Assembly (NCBI RefSeq): GCF_000800455.1
Contig: NZ_CP007456.1
Location: forward strand, 434,001 to 498,000
From: Bifidobacterium catenulatum PV20-2
Lineage (GTDB): Bacteria; Actinomycetota; Actinomycetes; Actinomycetales; Bifidobacteriaceae
DNA: 64,000 nt
Reading direction: 5' to 3'
Both the position numbers and the translations under genes were made by a program. A model generated the notes under the pieces. The model was not told the origin of the DNA. It saw only the letters and a program-made list of their open reading frames with translations, and did no database searches. This document shows, in pieces, positions 29,085 through 37,121 of the stretch (the stretch's first letter is position 1; the number at the start of each line of letters is the position of its first letter).

Positions 29085-29147
29085 GCAATACAACAAGAAC
29101 TTATTTCAAAAACTAAGCTGATACATTTATCTGATTGAAGGACGATA

Positions 29148-29651
29148 ATGGCAGGAACCAATCCTCGCGCCGCACGTATCGCGGCGTTGATTCAACGTGT
29201 GATCGCATCCTCCATGGAGGCGCAGCTGCACGACAAGCGTCTCGCAAACGTGACTATTACCGAAGTGCGTGTGACCAACGATCTGCAGATCGCCAAGGTC
29301 TACTGGACCCAGCTTGGCCGTGAAGGCCATGAGCAGGGCGAGCGTCGCCGCGCACAGCAGGCGTTGAACCAGGCCAAGGGCCGTCTGCGTTCCCTTGTGG
29401 GCACTAAGGCCGGCCTGCGCCTGACTCCGCAGCTCGAATTCGTGTTTGACGAGGTGCCGGGCGAGGCGCATGAGATCGAAGATATTCTCGCCATCGCGCG
29501 CAAGCGTGACGAAGAGCTCGCCAAGACCCGCGAAACCGCGCAGTATGCGGGTGAAGCCGATCCGTACAAGCATCCGGAAGAGGATGACGACGATGATTTC
29601 GACGATGACGACGTCGAAGTTGAAGATTGGGACGATGACGAAGAAGCCTGA
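29148..29651 (+). CDS. rbfA: Ribosome-binding factor A
   Basis: A 167-residue RbfA that matures the 30S subunit by acting at the 16S 5' end. The KH-like core includes RIAALIQRVIASSMEAQLHDKRLANVTITEVRVTNDLQIAKVYWT and LRLTPQLEFVFDE. The last 30 or so residues are an Asp/Glu-rich tail. The truB start codon lies inside the DNA for this tail, giving a 17-base overlap. Confidence 0.94.
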   Translation: MAGTNPRAARIAALIQRVIASSMEAQLHDKRLANVTITEVRVTNDLQIAKVYWTQLGREGHEQGERRRAQQALNQAKGRLRSLVGTKAGLRLTPQLEFVFDEVPGEAHEIEDILAIARKRDEELAKTRETAQYAGEADPYKHPEEDDDDDFDDDDVEVEDWDDDEEA

Positions 29652-30702
29652 ACATTCCGGTCTGCTGATCATCGACAAGCCGCAGGGCGTCACCAGCCAT
29701 GACGTAGTCGCGGCCGTACGCGGCGCCCTGCATATGAAGCGAGTCGGGCATGCGGGCACGCTCGATCCGATGGCCACCGGCGTGCTGGTGGTCGGATTCG
29801 GCAATGCCACGCGACTGCTCAACTACATTGTCGACCATAACAAAACGTACGAGGCCACCATTCGTCTTGGGCAGCGCACCACTACGGACGATGCCGAAGG
29901 CGAGCTGTTGCCGGCAGGGGAGAGGGCAGTGAACTTTCCTTCGCGTCAAGCCGTGGAACAGCTGATCGCAGAACGGTTCACCGGGCGTATCGAACAGGTA
30001 CCGAACGTCTACTCCGCCATTAAGATCAATGGCCAGCGTGCCTATGATTTGGCACGCGAAGGCAAGGATGTGGAGCTTAAGGCACGTCCTGTGACCATCG
30101 AAGAGTTCAACGTGCGGCAGGCGCGTTACGGCTACACACATAGCGATCGTGCCGGTGCGGAACTTGTTGGCGCAGTCGTGGCCGAGAAGGCAAGCGATGG
30201 ATGGATTGCCGACATTGCACCGCATGAAGACATGCAGCCCGTCATGGAACTCGACGTGACCGTGACCTGTTCCGCAGGCACCTACATTCGCGCGCTCGCA
30301 CGCGATTTGGGCGAGGAACTCGGGTTGGGAGGCCATCTGACAATGTTGCGACGCACACGCGTCGGCAGATTCTCAGTGGATATGCCCAACGTCATGAGCG
30401 CCCACGCTGAATCCAAAACATTCACCAATCGTGAAGGCATGGAAGTGACTCGCAATCGTGCGGTGCTTGACGATGCCGATCATGCGCTCGATCATGCGCT
30501 CAATCCCGTGGCCAGCGCCGCAGCTTCCATGAGTATGCTGGCCGTTAGCGAGCAGGAAGCGGCCGACTTGCGTTTCGGACGCAGAATCGCGCATGACATA
30601 CGTACGACCACGGCGGCGTACGTTGAGGAAACCAACGATTTGGTCGCCATCCTCGAACGTGCGAAACGCGGTGAGGCTAAACCGGTCGCGGTATTCAACT
30701 GA
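29635..30702 (+). CDS. truB: tRNA pseudouridine(55) synthase
   Basis: A 355-residue TruB that makes the T-loop pseudouridine. It has SGLLIIDKPQGVTSHDVVAAVR, the catalytic motif KRVGHAGTLDPMATGVLVVGFGNATRL (Asp in GTLDP), RFTGRIEQVPNVYSAIKINGQRAYDLAR and the CSAGTYIRALARDLGEELG segment. The ATG at 29635 gives the usual N-terminus; longer frames upstream translate Arg/Lys-rich nonsense. It overlaps rbfA by 17 bases, which suggests translational coupling. Confidence 0.95.
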   Translation: MTKKPEHSGLLIIDKPQGVTSHDVVAAVRGALHMKRVGHAGTLDPMATGVLVVGFGNATRLLNYIVDHNKTYEATIRLGQRTTTDDAEGELLPAGERAVNFPSRQAVEQLIAERFTGRIEQVPNVYSAIKINGQRAYDLAREGKDVELKARPVTIEEFNVRQARYGYTHSDRAGAELVGAVVAEKASDGWIADIAPHEDMQPVMELDVTVTCSAGTYIRALARDLGEELGLGGHLTMLRRTRVGRFSVDMPNVMSAHAESKTFTNREGMEVTRNRAVLDDADHALDHALNPVASAAASMSMLAVSEQEAADLRFGRRIAHDIRTTTAAYVEETNDLVAILERAKRGEAKPVAVFN

Positions 30703-30747
30703 ACCATCTAATCAGACTACAGATACGAATTCATACACAAGAAGGAC

Positions 30748-31977
30748 ATGATGAAGACAATCACGCTCACGCCTGATGCCAGCGGCATGGTGGATTGGCC
30801 TACGCTGAGCAACGATAAGAAATCCGTGGTGACCATCGGTTCGTTCGATGGCATGCATCAGGGCCATCAGGCGGTGATTCGCCGCGTAGTGGAACTCGCC
30901 AAGAAGGAGCAGTCCTTCTCCGTGGTGGTGCTATTCGATCCGCGCCCTGCATTGGTGCACGGTTATGCGGCGAAGAACGGCGGTCAGGAGCCGCCGACCG
31001 GCATGGTTGACACGCAAGCGCTCACCAGCATGCAGGAGCGTCTTCGCGCCATCAACAAGCTGGGAGTGGACTACACGCTCATCGTGCACTACACACTGGC
31101 ATTCGCGGCGAAATCATACCGATTCTTCCTCGGCCAGATGGTCGGCAAGCTGGGTATGCGCACCTTGGCGCTCGGTTCCGACGCGGCCATGGGGGCAAAT
31201 CGCGCCGGAGACGTAAAAGCCATCGAGAATCTAGCGCTCGCTACTGGCGTGTTCCAGCTTGAAGTGGTTGATGATCGAGGTCCCGGAGAGACCCGAGTGC
31301 CAGCCAATGCCCAACCAGTTATGCCGACCGGCCACGGCGAGCCGACAGACCCGCTGGAAGGCGCTTCCAAGGCGGAACGCCGCGCATGGAGCAAGAAGAA
31401 CCAAGCCAAGCCCGTGCGTGTGTGGAGTTCCACGAACGTGCGCTACCTGCTAGGCCAGGGGCGCATCAAAGACGCCGACGCGATTCTGGGGCATCCGCAC
31501 GCCGTGGAAGGCATTGTGGTGCACGGCGAGGAACGTGGACGCACCATTGGATTCCCGACGGCGAATTTGAACGACAATGTGGCCGGTTATCTGCCGGTTG
31601 ACGGCGTGTATGCGGGTTGGCTCGTTGATTTGGGAGCGAAGACTGCAGAGGACGACCATGCGGAAGCGGCAGCCGATGGTATTTCGCAACAGTTTGACTC
31701 GTCTTCCGTTGACGCCCGCCTTGCCGATCATTCGCCGTATCGTTGGCCCGCTGCGATTTCCATCGGCACCAAGCCGACCTTCAACGAGACGACCGGAATG
31801 AACGAGCGCGTGGTCGAAGCTTACGCCATCACCGACGATTGGCTTGATTTGTACAATCATCAGGTGCGCGTGGAATTTACAGGATTCCTGCGTCCGCAAA
31901 TTAAGTTCGATTCCGCACAGGATCTGATCGACGAGCTGAAGCGCAATGTCGAGGAGACCAAGCGAATTACTGCCTGA
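30748..31977 (+). CDS. ribF: Bifunctional riboflavin kinase / FAD synthetase
   Basis: Converts riboflavin to FMN and then FAD. The N-terminal FAD synthetase has VVTIGSFDGMHQGHQAVIRRVV (the cytidylyltransferase-like HxGH) and a truncated ISSTxIR equivalent (WSSTNVRYLLGQGRIKDADAILG). The C-terminal riboflavin kinase has GRTIGFPTANL and ISIGTKPTFN. At 409 residues it is about 80-90 longer than a typical RibF. The extra sequence is a Pro/Gly/Glu-rich insert (about 175-215) and an Ala/Asp-rich insert in the kinase domain. AGAAGGAC precedes the ATG. Confidence 0.94.
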   Translation: MMKTITLTPDASGMVDWPTLSNDKKSVVTIGSFDGMHQGHQAVIRRVVELAKKEQSFSVVVLFDPRPALVHGYAAKNGGQEPPTGMVDTQALTSMQERLRAINKLGVDYTLIVHYTLAFAAKSYRFFLGQMVGKLGMRTLALGSDAAMGANRAGDVKAIENLALATGVFQLEVVDDRGPGETRVPANAQPVMPTGHGEPTDPLEGASKAERRAWSKKNQAKPVRVWSSTNVRYLLGQGRIKDADAILGHPHAVEGIVVHGEERGRTIGFPTANLNDNVAGYLPVDGVYAGWLVDLGAKTAEDDHAEAAADGISQQFDSSSVDARLADHSPYRWPAAISIGTKPTFNETTGMNERVVEAYAITDDWLDLYNHQVRVEFTGFLRPQIKFDSAQDLIDELKRNVEETKRITA

Positions 31978-31985
31978 TTTTCCAA

Positions 31986-32027
31986 AAAGTTGTGTCGGAC
32001 AGTGATGACACTGTCCGACACAACTTT
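31986..32027. terminator. Bidirectional terminator between ribF and the ABC cluster
   Basis: AAAGTTGTGTCGGACAGTG and its perfect complement form a 19-base-pair stem with a 4-base loop and A/T ends. It separates convergent genes. Confidence 0.92.
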
Positions 32028-32055
32028 ATCTATATGCCTAATAGGCATTCGCGGA

Positions 32056-32895
32056 TTACTTCAATGTCGGAATATCCGTGGTGTATGCCTTCAGCCATGT
32101 GTTTTGCAGTTGTCTCAGCGTACCGTCCTGCTTCAGTTCGTTGAGAGCTTTGGAAACTTTCGAAGTCAATGGTGAATCCTTCGGCAACACGATGCCCATG
32201 CCTTGTTTATCTTCGGATCCTGGAATCTGGCCAACGACCTTACCGTTCTTTACTTGGGAGGATGTTGCCACATTAACTGCGGCTGGAGTGTCCATGACCA
32301 GCGCGTCGATTTGATCGGCATCCAGTGCTTGAGCCAGCGTCGCATTGTCATTGAAAGTCTGCACGTTGGTGCTGAGCTTCTGCTTGGCGTAGTCATAGGA
32401 AGTGGTGCCGACCATAGCGCCGATTGTAGCGCCCTTGAAATCGCTGAGCGATGTTGCTGATGCGTACTTCGAATCACCTCGTACGACGATGGACTGCGTC
32501 GGATTGTAGTAGCTCGGGGAGAAGTCGACAGCCTTTTTACGCTGGTCGGTGATGGAGAATTGCTGAATATTGAGATCCCAATCCTTCGTGCCTGGGGCGA
32601 TGGCCGCGTCAAACGTGGTGCGTCTCCAATCGACTTGGTTCTTGGAATACCCGAGTTTGTCTGCTATGGCATACACCAAGGCTGATTCGTATCCTTTGCC
32701 GCTTTCCGGCTTGTTGTCAATTACCCATGGCTCATATGCTGGTTCTCCAGTGGCGACCGTAAGTTTGTTTGTGGTTACGGTGTCTTGGGTGGATTGGGAA
32801 GAGGAATTAGATCCGCCGCAAGCACTGGTACCGGTCAGCGTGGCAATGGTCAATAATGCAGCTGCCAGACGGATGAAATGCGATGAACGAGACAA
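32056..32895 (-). CDS. Amino-acid-type ABC transporter substrate-binding lipoprotein (copy 1)
   Basis: A 279-residue family 3 solute-binding protein. The lipobox is TSAC near residue 26. The mature part has LTVATGEPAYEPWVIDNKPESGKGYESALVYAIADKLGY, VDWRRTTFDAAIAPGTKDWDLNIQQFSIT, GATIGAMVGTTSYDYA and a KDSPLTSKVSKALNELKQDGTLRQL end. It is a clear paralogue of the binding protein at 35621-36481. The start appears to be TTG at 32895, after GAGGTG. No permease or ATPase gene is next to it; it probably uses the ones 1-3 kb to the right. Confidence 0.9.
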   Translation of the reverse strand: MSRSSHFIRLAAALLTIATLTGTSACGGSNSSSQSTQDTVTTNKLTVATGEPAYEPWVIDNKPESGKGYESALVYAIADKLGYSKNQVDWRRTTFDAAIAPGTKDWDLNIQQFSITDQRKKAVDFSPSYYNPTQSIVVRGDSKYASATSLSDFKGATIGAMVGTTSYDYAKQKLSTNVQTFNDNATLAQALDADQIDALVMDTPAAVNVATSSQVKNGKVVGQIPGSEDKQGMGIVLPKDSPLTSKVSKALNELKQDGTLRQLQNTWLKAYTTDIPTLK

Positions 32896-32965
32896 TGGAC
32901 ACCTCGGTTTGCTTGGATGAATATGGCGAACACCCAGAGGCTATCGCTTCTATGCTAATGACATG

Positions 32966-32982
32966 CCCCATAAGGTATGGGG
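32966..32982. promoter_or_regulatory. Short palindrome in the divergent promoter
   Basis: CCCCATA and TATGGGG (7 base pairs, 3-base loop) lie between the binding protein gene and the nucleosidase-like gene. An operator or small hairpin serving both divergent genes is possible; the regulator is unknown. Confidence 0.35.
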
Positions 32983-33050
32983 AATACTTATGACGTGTTC
33001 AATAAATCCCCTGAGGATTTTGTCTGTATCCTGGCACAGAATCGGCACTT

Positions 33051-33848
33051 ATGAAAGACACCATCACTGTGGCTGTGCAATGCGCGCTTGCCAAGGAAAC
33101 CAAGCCATTTCTCGAACGAATTGAGAACGTGTCTCATGAACGGCACGGTGGAATCGACGTGGGCATGGGAATGTATCGGGGTGCTCGTCTGGTCGTAGCC
33201 GAAGGTGGTATGGGCTCTGTCAACGCTGGCGCCGCATCGCAGATGTTGATTGACCGCTATGAACCGGATTGTCTTATATTCAGCGGTATCGCCGGGGGAT
33301 TGAACCCCGCTTTGCGTATTGGGGATATTGTGGTTGGAAATCAATTGCATTATTTGGAAACGAATACCCCGATTATTGCGGAATGTGCGCCTTGGAAGGA
33401 ATCCTTCGCATCTAGCGATGTGCTGCGTGATGCCGTTTTGGGCGTATTGCATCAGCATGGATGGGCTAGGATTCCTTCACTGCGTGAATTGAAAGCGGGA
33501 TTGCATACCAGTTTCAAGGATCTATCGAGTGAAGGGAAACGACGTTTTGTGTGTGGTACCATCGCCACGAGTAATCAATTCAACACTGACCCGGCTGTTT
33601 TGGAAAACATTAGAACCATGATTTATGCGGACTGTGAAGAGATGGAAGGAACCGCCACCGCACATATCTGCACCAAAAATAACGTGCCTTTCTTAGTGAT
33701 TCGAGCCATCAGCAATCAATGCGGGGAATCCTACGAATCGCTGGATAATCATCAGAACGACTTGGTTGATGCGGCACGAGCGGCAGCTTCTATAGCATTA
33801 GATGTGATTGATATGGTGGTTGAAGGGCGAATCGGTCTGGGCCAGTGA
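33051..33848 (+). CDS. MTA/SAH nucleosidase-family protein (altered active site)
   Basis: A 265-residue member of the PNP/UDP phosphorylase superfamily. Recognisable elements are a possible counterpart of the E. coli nucleosidase E12 (E16), GIAGGLNPALRIGDIVVGNQ, EEMEGTATAHI (E199 fits the ribose-binding glutamate) and FLVIRAISN. In MTA/SAH nucleosidase the last motif ends in a catalytic Asp (RAISD); here it is Asn222. Asn at this position is typical of enzymes preferring 6-oxopurines, so inosine-type substrates are plausible. It also has an insert of about 30 residues (about 138-170). It is divergent from one ABC binding protein and convergent with the ABC ATPase. The start codon lacks an obvious ribosome site. 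Superfamily is firm; substrate is uncertain. Confidence 0.8.
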   Translation: MKDTITVAVQCALAKETKPFLERIENVSHERHGGIDVGMGMYRGARLVVAEGGMGSVNAGAASQMLIDRYEPDCLIFSGIAGGLNPALRIGDIVVGNQLHYLETNTPIIAECAPWKESFASSDVLRDAVLGVLHQHGWARIPSLRELKAGLHTSFKDLSSEGKRRFVCGTIATSNQFNTDPAVLENIRTMIYADCEEMEGTATAHICTKNNVPFLVIRAISNQCGESYESLDNHQNDLVDAARAAASIALDVIDMVVEGRIGLGQ

Positions 33849-33856
33849 GTCCTGCG

Positions 33857-33930
33857 GACTTATGAAAACAGCCAGAGACCTATGAAGGATTTTTCCCTAT
33901 TCCATAAGCTACTGGCCGTTCTCATAAGTC
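33857..33930. terminator. Long imperfect inverted repeat, bidirectional terminator
   Basis: Arms of about 30 bases (33857-33886 and 33901-33930) pair with a few mismatches, and the 14-base loop holds TTTTT. It separates the convergent nucleosidase-like and ABC ATPase genes. It starts and ends with GACTTATGA/TCATAAGTC. Confidence 0.6.
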
Positions 33931-33939
33931 ACTTGTCTC

Positions 33940-34710
33940 CTAATTACGGAAATGAGAGAAGAATTCTTTCGTTTCCGGATCTTGCGATTCGTCCATGACT
34001 TCTTGAGGCGAACCGTTTTCGGCGATAACACCGTGGCGCAGCAGCACAATGCGGTCCGCAGCATCATGGGCGAAACTCATTTCATGGGTCGCCATGAGAA
34101 TCGTGGTGCCCTGCTCTTTGAGCTCGGCCACCATGTTCAGCACCTCGCCCACCAGCATCGGGTCGAGTGCCGAGGTAATTTCGTCAAGGAGCAGCAGTTC
34201 CGGATCGGTCATCAACGCTCGGGCGATGGCCACGCGTTGTTGCTGGCCGCCGGAAAGCTGATCGGGGTAGGCACCGGCCTTGGCGCGCATACCGATGCGG
34301 TCAAGCAGCTCCAGCGCGCGGGCTTCAGCACGATCCTTATCCCAATGGTGCACCTTGAGCGCCGCCAAAGTGACGTTCTTGATCACCGACATGTGGGGAA
34401 ACAGGTTGAACTGCTGGAAGACCACGCCGATGCGCGAACGAATCTTATCCTGGTTGGCGTGAGGATCGGTGATATCCGTGTCTCCCAGCCAAATCTGTCC
34501 ATCGTCGACACGTTCCAACAGATTCACGCATTTCATCAACGTCGACTTGCCCGAACCGGAAGGGCCGAGCAGCGCCACCACCTCATGCTGGTTGACATCG
34601 AAGGAAATACCGTCAAGCACCGTGGTGGAGCCAAACGATTTGCGGATGCCGTCCAGATGCAGCACAGGCGTCTGGGATTTGCCTGCGGACGGGGTCATAG
34701 TCTCGCTCAT
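33940..34710 (-). CDS. Amino-acid ABC transporter ATP-binding protein
   Basis: A 256-residue ATPase of the polar amino-acid (GlnQ/HisP) class. Walker A is LLGPSGSGKSTLMKCV, the Q-loop is VFQQFNLFPHMSV, the signature is QLSGGQQQRVAIARALM, Walker B is ELLLLDEITSALDP and the switch histidine is in MATHEMSF. The start overlaps the permease stop by four bases. Together with the permease and binding lipoprotein it forms one importer. Confidence 0.96.
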   Translation of the reverse strand: MSETMTPSAGKSQTPVLHLDGIRKSFGSTTVLDGISFDVNQHEVVALLGPSGSGKSTLMKCVNLLERVDDGQIWLGDTDITDPHANQDKIRSRIGVVFQQFNLFPHMSVIKNVTLAALKVHHWDKDRAEARALELLDRIGMRAKAGAYPDQLSGGQQQRVAIARALMTDPELLLLDEITSALDPMLVGEVLNMVAELKEQGTTILMATHEMSFAHDAADRIVLLRHGVIAENGSPQEVMDESQDPETKEFFSHFRN

Positions 34711-35585
34711 ACCGTGCCTCCACTCAACTCGCGCTTACGCAAACGCGCCGAATACCAGTCGTTCAGCAGAATGAACGGCACGCTCATCAGAATGAACAGC
34801 AGGCTCGCAACCACATACGGGGTGAAATTGTAGGTGCTCGCCACCTCGATCTGGGCAGCACGCACTGCGTCGACCGCGCCCAGCACGGAAATCAATCCCA
34901 CATCCTTCTGCATGGAAATGAAGTCGTTCATCAATGCGGGAGCGACCTTGCGCAACGCCTGCGGAATCACGATCATGCGTGTCGTCTGACCTGCGGTAAG
35001 TCCGAGGGAGCGCGCCGACGCGCGTTGCGAAGGATGCACATCATTGAAACCGGCGCGTAGCACTTCCGCCACATATGCCGAATAGCCCATGATCACGGCG
35101 ATGGTGCCTAGGACCGACGGGTCGATACGTCCGAAAATACCCAAGCCGGGAATGCCGAAACCGATAAGATACAGCACGACGATCATTGGAATGCCGCGCA
35201 TAATCGTGGTATACAACGCGGCAAGAGCGCGCAGCGGGAACAGTACGGGATTATTGCTGGTGCGCACCAACGCAATCAACGTGGCAAAAATGGCCACACC
35301 GACCAACGCTATGGCGAGCACCTTGATATTCAGCCACAATCCCTTCAAAATCTCGGGGAATGACGAAACGAAATATTCGGCGGAGAAGAACGTCTCCTTG
35401 ACACGCGGCCAACCGGGGGACATCTTCAAACCGATGACGATGATCGCCACAAACACAATCGTGCTGATCAGACTGGTCATTACCGATTGCAATTGCTGCT
35501 TTTTGCGATACGCGCGCCGGGAAAGCTCGACCTCGCTGACTTGATGTTCAGCGAGGCCGTCCGGACGACTATCCGAAACACTCAT
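34707..35585 (-). CDS. Amino-acid ABC transporter permease
   Basis: A 292-residue integral membrane subunit. A cytoplasmic head of about 45 residues is followed by a first membrane span (VMTSLISTIVFVAIIVIGLKM) and the HisM/GlnP-type core with AEVLRAGFNDVHPSQRASARSLGLTAGQTTRMIVIPQALRKVAPAL, which holds the EAA loop. The ATG at 35585 has GGATTTCTC before it; a longer frame to 35663 runs into the binding-protein end and is unlikely. Order on this strand: binding protein, permease, ATPase. Confidence 0.93.
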   Translation of the reverse strand: MSVSDSRPDGLAEHQVSEVELSRRAYRKKQQLQSVMTSLISTIVFVAIIVIGLKMSPGWPRVKETFFSAEYFVSSFPEILKGLWLNIKVLAIALVGVAIFATLIALVRTSNNPVLFPLRALAALYTTIMRGIPMIVVLYLIGFGIPGLGIFGRIDPSVLGTIAVIMGYSAYVAEVLRAGFNDVHPSQRASARSLGLTAGQTTRMIVIPQALRKVAPALMNDFISMQKDVGLISVLGAVDAVRAAQIEVASTYNFTPYVVASLLFILMSVPFILLNDWYSARLRKRELSGGTV

Positions 35586-35620
35586 GAGAGAAATCCTTAT
35601 GTAGCGAGCTTGCCATGAGC

Positions 35621-36481
35621 CTACTTGAGTTCTGCCAGATCGGTGGTGTATTCGGCCAGCCACTTGTCCTGCAGGGCCTTGATAGTACCGTCGGAATCCA
35701 ACTCCTTCACGGCCTTGGAGGCAGCGGAGGTGAGCTTGGAATCCTTCGGAAGCACAATGCCCATGCCGTTCGGATCGGTGGAGTCGGCAATGCGGCCGAC
35801 GACCATGGCGTCCTTAACCTGCTCGGACTGCACCATGTACACGCATTCCACGGTGCTGGTCACCAGAGCGTCGATCTGGCCGGCGTCGAGCGCCTGGGCC
35901 ACGGCGGCGTCATCGTTGAAGGTCTGCACGTCATCCTTGATCTTCTTGGCGTACTTGTAGCCTTCGGTGCCTACCATCGCGCCGATGGTGGCGTCCTTCA
36001 AGTCGGTCAGGCTCTTGGCCTTGGCGTACTTGCCGTCCTTCTTGACGATAATGGCCTGAGAATCGTTGTAATAGCTGGCGGAGAAATCTACAGCCTTCTT
36101 GCGTTCAGGAGTGATGCCGAACTGCTGGATGTTCATATCCCAATCCTTGGCGCCCGGTGCGATGGCAGAATCGAACGTAGTGCGTGTCCATACCACGTCG
36201 GACTTCTTGAAGCCCATCTTCTCGGCGACGGCGTAAGCCACGGCCGCCTCATATCCCTTGCCAGATTCTGGCTTGTCGTTCATGACCCACGGTTCGTAGG
36301 CCGGATCGCCGGTGGCGATGGTCAGCTTGCCGGGAGTGACGGTCTGCTGCGTGATGTCGGAGCTGTCGGAGCCGGCTGACTTGGTATCGGAGCCGGATCC
36401 GCAGGCGGCGGATAGCGTCAGCGCGGCGATGGATGCCAACGCCGCCGCGGCACGTATAAATTTTCTGCCTGAGAATGCCAT
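35621..36481 (-). CDS. Amino-acid-type ABC transporter substrate-binding lipoprotein (copy 2)
   Basis: A 286-residue family 3 binding protein with lipobox SAAC near residue 26. The mature part is LTIATGDPAYEPWVMNDKPESGKGYEAAVAYAVAEKMGF, WTRTTFDSAIAPGAKDWDMNIQQFGIT and so on, closely matching copy 1. Both carry the same DPAYEPWV/EPAYEPWV and PESGKGYE signatures. This copy is in an operon with the permease and ATPase, so it is the main binding protein; the other is likely an alternative receptor with a different ligand preference. Confidence 0.93.
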   Translation of the reverse strand: MAFSGRKFIRAAAALASIAALTLSAACGSGSDTKSAGSDSSDITQQTVTPGKLTIATGDPAYEPWVMNDKPESGKGYEAAVAYAVAEKMGFKKSDVVWTRTTFDSAIAPGAKDWDMNIQQFGITPERKKAVDFSASYYNDSQAIIVKKDGKYAKAKSLTDLKDATIGAMVGTEGYKYAKKIKDDVQTFNDDAAVAQALDAGQIDALVTSTVECVYMVQSEQVKDAMVVGRIADSTDPNGMGIVLPKDSKLTSAASKAVKELDSDGTIKALQDKWLAEYTTDLAELK

Positions 36482-36585
36482 TTTTCTTTACCCTTGTCTT
36501 CATGCTGCGTGTAAAGCGCGATTCTTCTTGTCCATAATGAACGTACGCCACTATAGACTATTGATGTTTCTGAAACGGCGCACGC

Positions 36586-36613
36586 GATATCGCATTATGT
36601 GATATCGCATTAT
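36586..36613. repeat. Tandem 13-base direct repeat in the ABC operon promoter
   Basis: GATATCGCATTAT occurs twice, two bases apart (36586-36598 and 36601-36613). The first copy is part of the perfect palindrome GCGATATCGC. It lies in the 145-base gap between the DUF985 gene and the ABC operon, upstream of the latter, where an operator would be expected. Confidence 0.5.
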
Positions 36614-36626
36614 CGACGGACTCGCG

Positions 36627-37091
36627 TTATTCGAGCGTGAATCCGTCGAACACAAAACCGGGACTGACCACACAGGAGACAAGCGCGTCGCCCTTTCCTG
36701 GAACGGTGCGTTGCCAGACCCCTGCAGGTACCACGGCATGGCCGGTGGGGATTCCCTGCGCGCCGTCCGGAGCGATTCCCGTGCCCAGCACGATGGATTC
36801 CACTGTGCCATCGCCGGCGGGCGAATCGCCCGTGCCTCCCAATTGCAACGTGACCGGGGCTGGACCGTGCCATAACCAGATTTCATCGGCGTCCACCTTA
36901 TGCCAGGCGCTCATGTCTCCCTCCGGCAGAAGGAAGTAGATCAGCGATGACAGGGGACGGTGCGAGGCTTCGTCCGTTTGCGGCGACTGCCAGTCGCGTA
37001 CATACCATCCGCCTTCCGGATGGGCTTCAAGACCAAGGTCCGCCACCACGCCACGGGCATAATCGCTCATCTGATCAAGTGGGACACTCAT
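36627..37091 (-). CDS. Cupin-fold DUF985 protein
   Basis: A 154-residue single-domain cupin of the DUF985 family. Typical elements are EAHPEGGWYVRDW, SSLIYFLLPEGDMSAWHKVDADEIWLWHGPAPVTLQL and HAVVPAGVWQR. The family has no settled biochemical role. It is the last gene of a three-gene set with the SAH hydrolase homologue and the amidohydrolase, 30 bases after the latter, with AAAGGA before its ATG. Its place suggests a role in handling the same nucleoside or thiol compounds. Confidence 0.88.
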   Translation of the reverse strand: MSVPLDQMSDYARGVVADLGLEAHPEGGWYVRDWQSPQTDEASHRPLSSLIYFLLPEGDMSAWHKVDADEIWLWHGPAPVTLQLGGTGDSPAGDGTVESIVLGTGIAPDGAQGIPTGHAVVPAGVWQRTVPGKGDALVSCVVSPGFVFDGFTLE

Positions 37092-37121
37092 GATATTCCT
37101 TTCGTTTGTATCGCTGCACCG

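Noticed and set aside
26046..29096. A 1016-residue open frame opposite infB, and similar frames opposite pgm (44949-46667) and the PTS gene (47262-49547)
   Set aside because: All are on the wrong strand of certain genes, with no conserved motifs. High GC at third positions removes stops from these frames.
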